Below are positions 49,144 through 61,600 of a DNA stretch of 64,000 nucleotides, piece by piece (the first letter of the stretch is position 1; each line of letters begins with the position of its first letter). The position numbers and the translations under genes are program-made. This DNA is from Rotaria socialis (taxonomy: Eukaryota > Rotifera > Eurotatoria > Philodinida > Philodinidae), in assembly GCA_905331475.1 (NCBI GenBank), contig CAJNYU010002706.1, forward strand, positions 310,001-374,000. Reading direction: 5' to 3'. The notes under the pieces were generated by a model, which worked only from the letters and a program-made list of their open reading frames with translations, had not been told where the DNA came from and searched no databases.

Positions 49144-52100
49144 CTATTTTTTCACAGTATTATGTTTTATTTCTCGAATACCTAGAGTTGCGTTCGGTAC
49201 TAATCCACATTGTTCAAGCGTTTGACTTTCATCTGTAAAGAATAATTTTGTACCCATTGCAAACAAATCAAAATCAAATAATAGTTTTCTAAAAGAATGA
49301 AAATATGATTTTTATTATTGGTTTGTTTTTTAGAAGAAAACAATATAAACGACTACTTTTTCTTGGCAATGGTTTGTTTGACATTTTTTATAGTACATGT
49401 TATTTTCATTTTTATGACATAAGTTTGTTGACCATCATGCGAACGAATACGGAGTGTACTGAACGGAACATTATTATCAACGTCAGTTTTATATTCACTT
49501 GTTGCACTTGAATAAACAATAGGTTTAATTTCAAAATAGTATAAGTAAAATTACAATACCTTTCACATCGAGATGTTGATTCTTGTTTACCCTTTAAAAG
49601 TTAACATGCAATTATTGTAAATTAGATTTAAAATCTAGTCATTAGTTAACTGTTTTGATCAAGAAAATATATATTTAATTTATGTGCATAAACAAATCTT
49701 TTTTGTATTCAGATTTTTTTAAAAGATTATACACAAAAAGGCACTCGATTAAAGTTTGTTTTTATGGACGTAGATCTTCGCACTTTCCTCTATTAAATTC
49801 AAAAAGTACTTTTTCTGTTTGTTGCACGTATTTCTGTCAAGTATAAATGTAAGAAAATGTGGACTTTTTACATCAACAGATTTAGATCGACTCATGTTCC
49901 TACAGAATTGGATGTGAGTAGAAGCTCAAGAACAAGGTAAACATAACACTTGTCTGCTACTTGTTAACCCGTCAAACAAAGCGATAGAAATCTGATACTA
50001 TGAAATGCCTATCGAATATCTAAATCATGGTTAACATCGCTTTCTGATATGAATAGAATAAATTGAAGAGAACCAATATGGTACATATTTCAATACAAAA
50101 GTAAAAATGAAATTCAAGATCTTCATATAAGGACATGAGAATATTATACTCTGATTTCTACTTACAACGAAGTGTTGTTCAATATTTTGACGAATATCAA
50201 TTACTTGACCATTCTTGATAACGCTTCTCGGAAGACGATTGAGCAATTGATTCAAAGGTATTTTTGGTCCTAAATAATACTTATATATTTTCTTATGTTT
50301 CTTTTCTTAGTTATTTATTTACTCTGATCATTAGATTCAATTCTTGCACCTTGAGGTATTGGCGGTTGATGATCGTCATTTTGATTATTAAAAACTACAC
50401 GGCTATCATGCAGAACATAACCTTCACCCTGAAATACTTTTTGTTTACGTTCATCAGTAAAATATATATCACGTTTATCAGACACCTAAAAAACAAATAT
50501 TTAAAATATCCATCATTTTTATTAGCAAGAGAAATGGAGATTTTCTTTTCATACATTAAAAGGTATTCCATCAGGAAAACGTTCTTGTAATTCTGATGGG
50601 AAATATCCATCTTGTACATCGCGAATAAATTGTTGAGTAGAAGGTTCTATCAATAAAGAAAAAATTTTAAAATATTTCTCGAATAATAAAAATTCTACCA
50701 GTGTATGATCGAAAAGGACCATTAAATAAGAAAATTCCATTTGCATAGAGTATTAGACTGATTGGTTCAATACGTTTTAATGTTGAAATATGTCGTTGAC
50801 TATCAGTATTCTGTAGTTCAAAATGTACTTCACTTTCACCTGCTAATACGTTAAGTTCACGAATATTTTCAATAATACTGTTGAAATCAATGAGTAATAT
50901 TTTTGGAATGGATTCTTCTACAAGAAATACAGATTATGATACTTAAATTTTGAGAACGAAACTGACCAGGTCGCCAAGTCAACGGTGTAGATATGAGTGT
51001 TGAGCGTTCTTGGTGTTGTTCGTGCTCAGCACGATCAGCTTCATCAAAAGTTAAAATATTTACATTATCTGGCTCATTGAGTTCACCGATAACTTCAAGA
51101 CCACGTTCAATTAGAAGATCCTACTGAAATTAAGCAAATTAAAATCAATGAAATCTTATATCTATGTTTATTGACCTCCATACGATCAATAATTGATTGC
51201 AAACGAATACATTTCTTTTCGAGAGTTTGTATTTTGTACGACTCATCATGCTGATGATCTATAGAAAAAAAAACGAATGTCTGTCACGTATAATTATACT
51301 AGTTTGGTCTTTCTTATTCTAATAGTCATATATATATATATATCTAATAGAAGATCATTTACTAAATTAAAAACTATTATGATTATGACTTTTTTTTGCT
51401 TATTAACCGTATCCTCTGTTTGAACTAATTTTCTAATCAATAATAGCTATACTGCTGTCTAATTAATTCGATTTAGTTTGCGAAATTTTTAAGATAATTT
51501 TTTCTATCAATTTCAGTATTCATTTGATTAGTGAATGAAACTAGTTCGATCGTTCGAGTAAAAATGAGAATTAATCAGTTCGCGATACCAAATACTCACA
51601 TCGCAATCAGGCTATGTACTTTCAATCGATAGACGAAATAATGTCTAAGTTAGATAGTACTATTCCGAAGTTATAGAATTTTTCAATCACTACATACGTA
51701 ATGCTTTTTCGTACAGATGAACTTTTTCTTCGAGGACAGCAACACGTTGTGTCTAACAGGAAGACAAAGGTTCTATAACAGTGTATTGAAATTGATTGTG
51801 ATTACCTTGTCTTTTACTTCACTGGTCAAATAGCGAACATCTGATTCAGCTTTTTGCATACGATTCATAGTCAGTTGAAGAAGATCTAAATCGGTCGGAG
51901 CTGTAAGAAAAAAAACAGATGAATGGATTTTGAAAATTTCTTAATAATCTGATTCAACCTCGAATTCGAGAATCATTCATGGTTCTACTTGTTTTAATGT
52001 TATCCATAGCCATACGTGTGGTAACTTCATTTAATAATTGAGTATCTTCGTCTGTAAAGAAATCTATATATTGATTCACTTTAGATTTAGATATATCATC

Positions 52101-52296
52101 TCACGTGAATATCGATAAACATTGGATCTTCCTGCTTGTGGTATTGATGGAGCACTAAACATAGTCTGTAGAAAAGAATCAATACAAGCAAGAACCCATA
52201 CTTTTCATCATACAAAGTGTCATTAGCTGGCATGATGGGATTTTTTGAAACAGGTAATTTACGATATTTATTCAAAGACGTAAATGGTGATGACAT
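49144..52296 (-). CDS. UBXN11: UBX-domain protein 11 (Socius), coiled coil plus SEP plus UBX
   Basis: Minus strand, fourteen exons: 52296..52202, 52154..52105, 52051..51959, 51900..51806, 51752..51698, 51258..51176, 51120..50967, 50917..50699, 50646..50555, 50485..50323, 50269..50166, 49591..49560, 49506..49357, 49288..49144 (509 residues), in phase at every junction. The N-terminus MSSPFTSLNKYRKLP matches human UBXN11. Heptad coiled coil about residues 60-180. Then LLIDFNSIIENIRELNVLAGE and PISLILYANGIFLFNGPFRSY, then the SEP domain (PSTQQFIRDVQDGYFPSELQERFPDG; VSDKRD), the linker LNRLPRSVIKNGQVIDIR, and the UBX domain (FSTLRIRSHDGQQTYVIKM to LEQCGLVPNATLGIRE). UBX domains bind p97/VCP; Socius binds Rnd GTPases and influences actin stress fibres. 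The long intron 50165..49592 could hide one more exon. The 32-base exon is the least certain. Confidence 0.88.
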
Positions 52297-53313
52297 GACT
52301 TTCTTTCTCTTATAATAACTGCCCAATCATGTAGAACTTTCATGAGAATATGTTAAAAAGCTCTATCTCCAAGTGAAAGTCTTTACGAGAAAAATAAAAC
52401 AAAAATTGATATAAAATAATCACGACAGATGTCGGATATAGTCAATAATAAAATGAATTATAAATATTTATACAGTACTCTCTAAATTGAGTGTTAAAGA
52501 GGTAAAGAATTAGATATTCGAACTGAATTTCCTCGCGTTTCTCTCAATCTTGAGGCTCATATAATCAATCAGTTATTATAGATTACACGCAATTAACGTT
52601 TTATAATAATATATTAATAGTTATCGTGTTGCATTTTCGAAATTTTAAATAAAACAGATGATAAAACGATTTACCCCAAAATAGTTTAAAAAACGATCTA
52701 TTTTCAATTGATAACTGTAGCTGCATAATATTCTCTACTTACTTTTCACAAACGTCGTCATTATTTGCATGATACAAAGACTTGGAAGACAGCTTGATTA
52801 TGATCAGAATTTTATGTCTATGTTTTATATTTGAATTAATAATTGTAGAAAAATCATATTCATTATTTATGATAGACTAATTTGTTAGATGAACTTAATA
52901 CTATTAAGCAATCGTTTCGTTACGAGTAAATCGTTGTTGATATTATTATTGAATTTTTCATGCCAACCGATATTGATTCATTATGATAGTCTAGTCATTT
53001 TTATCAATGAACGTATAAAGTGTCTCTGTTTTTATTCATTCATTTAGTAAAATGCATAAGCAAAATATTGACTACGCAAATTTTGTTTTGATAATGGAGT
53101 CAACAACACAATATTTACTTCAGATTCCAATAATCCTATCATGTTAGAAAACAATCTATCAAACTTTTCTTGTTCTATTATGCATTTCTTCGTTATCATA
53201 CTCGAATATAAACAAACGAGATCAGATCATACACACAACATATTCTAACTTCAATGAAAGTAAAACAAATCGAGGAACAAATATATTTAGTGATGTTGTT
53301 GTTTTTGAGTATT
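52297..53313. other. AT-rich gap between UBXN11 and TOMM20
   Basis: About 1 kb, upstream of UBXN11 and downstream of TOMM20. No gene, repeat or RNA recognised. Confidence 0.5.
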
Positions 53314-54048
53314 CTATTCTAGATCTGGTTCAGAGATGGTTGCACCTCCAAAAGGTGATGAAGATGTACCAAGCAGAGACTAAGAAAGAAGAATAACATG
53401 AGTGAACCTATTGATTATATAACGGATTTATCTACTGGAGCAACTCGTGGTAAACGCATGATAATTTCTTGGAACAATTCAGGTGGTAATGTTTGTTGAA
53501 ATAATGACATCAGACTTTGAGGTTGACTACAAACGGCAATAGCTTTTGCTAGATGATCGACTCCATTGTCAAGATCACCTATGCGAATAGACTTTCCATT
53601 AAATAAATTAATTTGCAAAAATTATAATACAAACCGCGAGATAAACAATCTTCTCCTCGTTGAATTTGTTCAAGAAAATAACGACGCATTTCGTCAGGAT
53701 CATTTGAATTAATCTATTACAAATTATTCTATCAACTATTTGTTAGATAGAAATAAAAAATATTTACAGTAAAATTTTCGTTTGAGCTACCAGGTTGTTG
53801 TTTTTGTTTCTTGCGTTCTAAATAAGAATTGATCATTGAAAAAGACGCAGCACTTTATTCTTTCTTTTCTGAACGTCTGAATCAACCAGAAAAAAAAACA
53901 ATTCATAAGTCTTACTAGCTTTTAATTTTTCACGAAATTCAGGTGCACTTCGTCGTTTTCGATCGAAATAAACACAGTAGCCAAGAAAACCAACACCAAA
54001 ACCAACTGCTGCTACTACAGGCCAAAATGTTTTACTAGCAGGATTCAT
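53314..54048 (-). CDS. TOMM20: Mitochondrial import receptor subunit TOM20
   Basis: Minus strand, five exons: 54048..53916, 53817..53768, 53713..53635, 53578..53424, 53379..53314 (160 residues). The N-terminus holds one membrane helix (about residues 9-27) followed by the invariant YCVYFDRKRRSAPEFREKL. Then a Lys/Gln-rich linker, the receptor domain MRRYFLEQIQRGEDCLSRGDLDNGVDHLAKAIAVCSQP and LPPELFQEIIMRLP, and an acidic C-terminus ending EPDLE. Tom20 is anchored in the outer mitochondrial membrane and binds presequences of imported proteins. Length and all blocks are normal for the family. Confidence 0.94.
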
Positions 54049-55194
54049 CTGTAATGAAGAAGAAAAAATAATTTATGATTGCATCACAATTCCTATGAAT
54101 ATGACAGTGAAACGAAAAAGATATGGATGACAAAATAACTTATTAAAATTTACTTTTTCGTTCTTTATTTCGATATCAATTTCATAATTTTCATATTTAT
54201 TCTCCAATCTTATTCACATTATCGAAAGATATAATGGACATAGAGAATGAACATATTATTCGTGTTATATAGGTTAAAACACAAAAATATGTTACGTACT
54301 TTAACTTAACGAAAACATTACGACAATTAAAAAATCTCTTACTATCAATATAGTGTGTATTTTCGACTCGAATCTAATGTTAAAAGACCAATTAATATTT
54401 ATGGCATCTGCTTTACAGAACAAGATATCGATAGACGAAATAAAATTCGTCTTTAATATGAGTTTCAGTCTCAAAATGCTACTTTTTTTCCTTCTAATCA
54501 ACATCTTTGCACGAGAGCGATTCAGTGTAGTTTTTGATAATCTACTTAGTATTATTATATCAAAGATAATTGAACGAATAATAGCATCTTAACTTTTTCT
54601 AAAACGAAGAGAAATTCAAATAAAAATGAATGACTATCACTAGATATGATATTTCATATGCTATATAACATATAATCTGTTATTTTTTGCTTCATTTCAT
54701 CTGAAATTTCAAACAATAAGAATCCTTCGTAGAATAACAACACTGAACTACTATTTGCGAATGATATCATAGATAATATTGACTGATGAACATATAGGTA
54801 AAACATACCACGATGGGAACATATTTTAATTCATATTGATGATAGAATCCGTATTTAACAGAGTGGTAAAAATAACTGATTTACTTCTTTGAAAAAAGAA
54901 CAATAATTCTAGTTATTCGATACTTAGTAAAAGAATACGAAGTACTAGATAGAATCTAATTAATACTTCGTCATGTATTTCATCGTAATTCGAATGAATC
55001 ATACTTGCACGATATATCTGTCCAGGTAAGGAAATTGTACTATGTAAATATGACTCAACCGTTGGCATGTCTGTTACTTTTATTAACTGCGCAGACGTGT
55101 CACTTCATCAAATATTTTTAAATACTAGTAGTTCATGAGATACTTTTTGTATGATCAGTTTTTCTCAATTTCAACTATCGAATAACAGGCACAA
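54049..55194. other. AT-rich gap between divergent TOMM20 and the ARF remnant
   Basis: About 1.1 kb upstream of both neighbours. No gene or repeat recognised. Confidence 0.5.
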
Positions 55195-55943
55195 ATGGGT
55201 TCTTTTTTCAGTCGACTATATGATGTTTTTGTTCTATTTGGAGAAGAAAAATCTGCTCGCATCCTAATGCTTGGTCTTGATACAGCTAGTAAAGCAACAA
55301 TTCTCTATAAAATAAAACTCGATCAAAATATTCAAACAATTCCTACAGTCGGTATACATCAATAAACATGTTTTTATTATTTTATATCTGTTTTTCTAGG
55401 TTTTAACGTCGAACAAGTTAATCCATGCCGTGGTGTGTCATTTACTGTATGGGATGTATGTATTTCTTTTTTTTTTGTTTGTCTAACTTATACATTCAAT
55501 TTAACTAACATGTCTTTTCTCTAAGGTGGGTGGCCAAGCAAAAATGCGAAGTGTTTGGAGGTCTTACTATCGAGGAACAGAAGGTCTCATATTCGTCGTT
55601 GATAGCAATGATCTTGAAAGAATAGAAAAAGCACGAGAAGAATTTGAAGATATTCTTAAATTTCCTGACATATCCAATGTACCTATTGCTGCCATTGCTA
55701 ATAAATAAGATCTACCTATTAAGTTCTACTATCTATTGTTCGAAGGCAACATCTAGACAGTTTGTCTCTCAAATAGATGCAATGAAACCGTCTGAAATCA
55801 TCCATAAATTAGGTATGAATAAACTTCATGATAAACATAAGTGGCATGTTCAATCTACTTGTGCTATAACAGGCGATGGTCTCACCGATGCTTTGCTCAA
55901 AATGACAAATTTTGTCAAACAGTATCATAAAGAAAACAAGTAA
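55195..55943 (+). pseudogene. ARF-like small GTPase gene, broken
   Basis: Exons 55195..55351, 55400..55455 and 55526 onward still splice in frame and read as an ARF-family protein: [12 protein letters not shown] (myristoylation-type N-terminus), TIPTVGFNVEQVN (switch 1), FTVWDVGGQAKMRSVWRSYY (switch 2), GLIFVVDSNDLERIEKAREE. The frame stops at 55706-55708, exactly where NKxD needs its third residue: it reads NK-stop-DLP, and CAA to TAA would be one transition from the usual NKQD. A further stop follows, and the C-terminal part (MKPSEIIHKLGMNKLHDKHKWHVQSTCAITGDGL to 55943) is in another frame. The P-loop is also altered: GLDTASKAT instead of GLDAAGKTT, losing the last Gly and the magnesium-binding Thr. 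Two independent kinds of damage argue for a dead gene rather than a sequencing slip; a functional paralogue elsewhere is expected. Confidence 0.8.
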
Positions 55944-56141
55944 AATATTTATTTGTATTTGCTTTTCTTTTGTTAATGATAATATAAATATTGTACATAA
56001 AATGTGTCTATATATCACAATAATATGAGTTTGATTTATTTGCATGTAATAAAAGAAAGTAGAGTTCATATTTGACAATATCACTGAATAATAATAATAA
56101 TAATAAAATAATGAGATCAAACTCAAGCCATTGATTTATAA

Positions 56142-58681
56142 TTAATTTTTTGTTCGCAACATTAATGCTTTTGGATTCATAAAACTAAAATTCGGTAATG
56201 GGTCACCAACGGGTTTCGTATCCTCGTTTGATAATCTGGATGAACCTGGAAATAGATCGATTGTTTTTATTGGCGTTGAATTTTGTTGATCGATTGTGCT
56301 AGTATTTCGATGTACTATTGCTGGAGAATGAGTTTGTTCTTCTTGATTCAATGTAGAAGTTTGCATTGGCCCAATAGTATAATCAAGATCGAGAGATTTG
56401 TTTACATCAATAACTGAAAAAAAGAAATATTTTTGCTAAATAGAATGGTTTACATACATGTATCTTTATCGAAAACAAAACGGCAGATATGTAGACAGAT
56501 TTATTACACTAGCTTACCTTTATCTTCACTATGAATTGATTTGATTGAAAGAGATGAGCTATCATTATCTACATATGCATAAAGAATGGATTAGTTGACA
56601 TCTTCTATCTAAATTTTATGGTAAAATTGAATATTAGATTCTTACCAGTGAGTAGATTTTCTGGACTTCTCTGTTGCCAGTGACCAGCCAGACTCATAGC
56701 AGCTTCTTGTGATAACTATTGAAAAAAATGAAGATGCATTTTTGATTATATGAGTCAAAGGTAACATTACTTTCTTTTCGCTATTATTATTTAAGGTTGT
56801 TCTTGGAACCACTAATGTTGAAAGACTCGAAGTTAGAGGAACAGCTTTAGTCTAGAATTGAGTTTTGTTATCTGAATCAATAAGAACTTGTTTGTTCAAG
56901 TCATACATGAAAACGTTTATGAACACCTAGTGCTCGATGAAATAAACGTTCAATATTTGATTTATGCCATTGATATTGAATTCCTAATGGATCATTTGCT
57001 ATATTTGATAACATAGTCCATAATCTAAATATATACATAGATTAAGACATAATTTAAGAGATGAACAACTGACGATAGACTATGTTTAAAACATGCTAAT
57101 GATTGTTTTTCATTTTTCCATGCAATAAAAGATGGTAATTCCAACGGAATACAATTATCAACAACTTCAGACAATTTCATAGATTCTAATGGAAAACAAG
57201 TCGATATTAGAGATTGTGAACCGACTTGTAGTTGACCATAATCACCAACAATATCGCCATAATGATTTATTTTTAGTGATTGTTTTTCAGTCGATGATTC
57301 GCCAGCATATTGATTAGAATGTATTTGATTCGATTCGAAACGTCCCCAATCATCTTCTATTACGTTCGATGTTGTTGTGGTCAGAGCATTCTAAAATATA
57401 ATTTACCGTGTTGAGATCAGAAGCAACGACTATATAAAATCCAATTGAAAAGGAAAAAAACGTGTCATTCCCAAATAATACTATTTAGTAGTTCATTTTT
57501 TCTTGAACAACAAAATTTAAGATATTTGCGTTTTTAAAACAAATTATTCTATAATTTCCATAGAAACGAAATTCTTTAGAGAAACCACATAGATCTTCAG
57601 TAGTGTAAGATTTAGTTGATTGTGATGTTGCATTTTGTACAGAATGCAACGCTTTACAATAATATTGAGTAAAAGTAAGTCGAAAAAAAAAACACAAACT
57701 TAAACCTATTAATTTTTTTTGTAAATACAGATTTGAAATTTTAGACAAAAATTTACTAACGGTTGCCCAATCTAGTTCAAAAAGAAACCTTTAAATTGAT
57801 ATTATGGAAGAAAAATATATTCTGATTTTTGACTAATTTCTTTTAGTGATAGAAATATTAGTAAATAAAATCTACACAATATATATGTCGCAGTAGAATT
57901 TAAATTTCTACTAGTAGAAATTGAAATTCTACTGAATTTTACCTATAGTAGAAACTAAAATTTCAATTTCTACTAGTAGGATTTTAAATTCTACTGAATT
58001 TTAATTTCCACTACAACATATATACATATAGTGTACAGAAAGTCAGTGGACGTAGAAAAATTTAAATATTTTCACGACTTTTCAATCAAATGAATCGATT
58101 TTTTCCTATGAGAATAGAAAACAGATAGAAGTATGTATGCATGAAACCAGCAAAATCTTATTCTCTATACAAGAAAAAACTATGTACAAACGTTTGTTCC
58201 AACTGATATACGTATAATGTGTACATACATGCGTGCTTTTGTACTTGTGACTCTATTAAAAGCAAAAAGAGAAAAGAATAAATACTTCTATCTGTCCTCT
58301 ATTCTCAGGAAAATAATCATAAGGATATTCAAATTTCACTATGTCGAATGATGTTTTGGGCACCACATATGTACATATATGAAAATGCAATGTAAAATTT
58401 ACCTCTGAATTCGGATTAACATTAGTTTGAAATGCATCGAAATTTGCCCAACCACAATTATTAGTGATTGTTAAATTTTCCTGTTTTTCATTTATATTAA
58501 TATCATGATCACTGTCAACTGATTTCCAATCATCATCGTCATCATCATCATCATCATCATCATGGTTCTTCAATTTATTCAATACAATTGATGATAAAAT
58601 TTGATTGCCTTCATCATTGCTACTTTTTAATGATGTTAACAATGTTTCATTTACAATGGGAAAGCTATTTTCCTGGCTCAT
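56142..58681 (-). CDS. AFTPH: Aftiphilin-like clathrin-associated trafficking protein
   Basis: Minus strand. Exons I can join in phase: 58681..58403 (first), then 57390..57074, 57024..56907, 56851..56771, 56715..56646, 56568..56518, 56413..56142 (last). Between 57391 and 58402 at least one more exon is likely (protein-like sequence about 57560-57665, SVQNATSQSTKSYTTEDLCGFSKEF), but the splice sites are unclear. Diagnostic blocks of aftiphilin are LWTMLSNIANDPLGIQYQW and the C-terminal LPNFSFMNPKALML, matching LWTAL...LGIQYQW and LPDLTFMHAKVLM in vertebrates. The first exon has an eleven-residue Asp run and WANFDAF, and the last has DLFPGSS, short motifs of the kind that bind AP-1 gamma-ear, AP-2 and clathrin. 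It is expected on trans-Golgi and endosomal clathrin coats. Confidence 0.82.
57880..58024. mobile_element. Short AT-rich inverted-repeat element with TAGAAATT/AATTTCTA units
   Basis: Both ends read inward as TATATATGT(C/T)G(C/T)AGT(A/G)GAA. The interior is built of alternating AGTAGAAATT and AATTTCTACT blocks (at least six), including two palindromes CTACTAGTAG. It is about 145 bases and lies inside an intron of the aftiphilin gene. No coding capacity; it may be a small MITE that used a TA-rich target. Confidence 0.55.
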
Positions 58682-61600
58682 AACATCTAGACATAAATAT
58701 AATCATTATTTTATATAAGAAAATTATGCAATAAAAATGTTTATAATGATTTGTGTTGCTGTGTTATTTAATAAACGTGTAAAATGAAGTTTTTCATGAT
58801 CTGTAAAGATAAGAATAAACTTGCTCTTTTGCATTGAATTTTTTTCTCGGTGAATCTCTGTATGTTATCTTATTAAAATTCTTCACAATTTATGTTAATA
58901 ACTCACACTACATCGACGTCATCACCCTATCGTTATTGTTAAAGCTCTGATTCATAATTTCGTTGTTTCAATTATTGCTAATGATCTAAATTAAGTACCT
59001 TGATTCGAAATCGTTTTTACTAATAATAGAAATTGTCGATGATGTAATAATCTTGATTGAATTCAAATCAATAGCTTATATTGCAGTTTTTTTTAAATGC
59101 ACGTTTCATGTAGAAGAAAAATACTACCAAATTAACCTAAGTAGTCATTAAAATATTGGATAGCAATTAAAATCATTCATTCGGCTCAACTTTTACGTAA
59201 AAATTAATTCTCGTTTTGAACAATATTTTTTATTTGCAAAAATATCTAGAAACCGACCATAGTAATTGTAGTACAGCTACAAACACCTCGATATGTTGGC
59301 GCTGATAGTTATTGAGTTTATGTTGAATGCTGACATCTCAAGGAAGAAATGAAGAAATATCTCTCCTTTTGTTTTTGCAACTTGTACTAACTATTTATAA
59401 AATTTATGTGGATAATAGTTTATTATTAATCTGAAATTTTTTATTCATAGACAGTACGCTGTGATGAGGATGCGACAATTTCAATTTAAACAGACATTTT
59501 TACGAATTTTAACTGCATCTTGATTTATAGCACATGGGATAACTATATTTGTTAATTGTATTGCTGTTTTAAAAGTGTTGGCGATTGCTTTTCATACTGA
59601 TCAAAGAAGGCTTATGTGCGATCATGAAATTTTTCTAAGCACAAATTATTATTAAAGATAAAGTTTGGATTCGTAGTGTCTATGTTTGAGGGTTCATTTC
59701 AGAGTTGGAACCGGTCTAAAATTTTAAGACCGGCCCAGTCCGGCCGGTCCAAAACATTTTCCAAACTGGTGAAAGCCGGCAAGTTTACAATATTTTTTTC
59801 ACATAAAAAATGAATGACAGGCGAAATTTCTTTGTAGTAGCTGATAATTCGGAAAAGGCCTAGCATTTCTCGCCGAATGATATTTCAAATTAAATTCAAT
59901 CTTTAACAATAATGTTATGAAATAAATTAGACCCAGGAAACAAAGCTTTGACTTTATTTTTCAACAATGAAACATTTTTTTTCATGAAATTCAACGGTTA
60001 CTTTGATAAAAGCATGAAAAATTGGTTATTAATAGTTTTTGCAAGGAAAATGACAGATCTATAAAAACATTTTCAACCGGCAAAAACCGGTGATGACCGG
60101 CCGGTCTAAACATTTTAACTGGTCCGGACCGGTTCCAACTCTGGTTCATCTGTCTTTATAACATGATTAAATGAAGAGTTCATTTATTATTAATATATCC
60201 AGTCTAAAATTTCCTGTACGTAAGGAATCACAGAGCAGAAAATAGAGCAATATCAGAATATCAGAGTAGTATTTGTATGATTTAAAATAAATGAATTTTT
60301 CTTAAAATGTCATAGTCTAAAATAGATTATTTATATAAATATAAATCTCTATATGCAGTTGATTCAATCTGTGTGACCTGAGTTGCGTGTGACATGAGGT
60401 TTCTACATCACCATTGAATACATGATACATTCTCTGTGTTTATTTATCCGATATCAATAAACGAAAGGTTATGAAATAGAGAAAAATAAAGAATGGCTCA
60501 TAGCTCGTCATTCTATTCAATTTTTTGTACTAGCCTATCAATCAATAAAAATATACATATATCTTTGGGAATTTTGACTCCCTGGTGACATAATTTTGCT
60601 GTAATAGATGTATACTGAGTTACTATATATAATTGCGAACACTCAGGTTCGTAGGTCTTTGTTCTGTTGAGTAATTATTACAAGAATAGAGTCAGTGGCG
60701 TGATACAACAAAAGAGAATAGTTCTCTCTAGACACTTTACGTTTTCATAAATACTGTCTACTCGAAAATTATTTTTTTAACTAAGTACTGTCTTATATAG
60801 ATAATTTCTTCATGCTAAAAAGTCTTCACTCATCATTTTTATTTCATATGCCAAACTACTTCAAAGCAACTAAATTTTGTTCGGTGTAGAAAGCAAGAGA
60901 GAGCGAGAATGCATATACAAACGAATAATCCAATTAAAATTCAATGAGAATTTAAACAGGAAATTCCGAGTTTCGATATGATTCTACAACAAAAACAAAT
61001 CTTGCTCTCAGCTATAGCCAGATCTTTGGGAAAACATTGCTAGAGAGAAAAGTTCAGTTTTTATACATTATTTTCAGCTTGGAGTCTAATATTTTTACAA
61101 ATACTCAAGCTGAGAGATATTTTTGAAAGGGAAAATAATTCTTATTACGAAACAAAGTCAAAGTATCCATAGTTTTGCCGTGTTTAGACAAATTTTGTTC
61201 ACATACATATTCAATAGTAATGATGGTATTCGTTATATGTTTTAGCTTGAATATGAATTGTTTAGTTTATGTTTTACAATCGAACAATACATATATGGAT
61301 TAATTTGATTCTACATCAGACATAGCTAATATCAGTAAATTTCTCCTTGGGCAAAGATTCTTAGTCGGTAGTTTAAAAATATAATTCTTCAATTGTCGTA
61401 TGTCTTCTATTATCTTGAAAGTCATACATCAGCAGGAAGTTTTTTTTCTTAATATTCTGCTTGATTGTTATTTAAATTTAAAATATTACGAAAAAAATCA
61501 GAAATGATAGATCATTTTGTTTTTAGAAACTTGAGTCTAGAATAAAAAATAATTTTATAATTGTAACAGACGATTAATTAAGTAGAATATTTCAAGAGGA

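Noticed and set aside
50395-50746. Separate small minus-strand proteins over the UBXN11 SEP exons
   Set aside because: They are read-through of real UBXN11 exons into introns; the spliced model joins them in phase.
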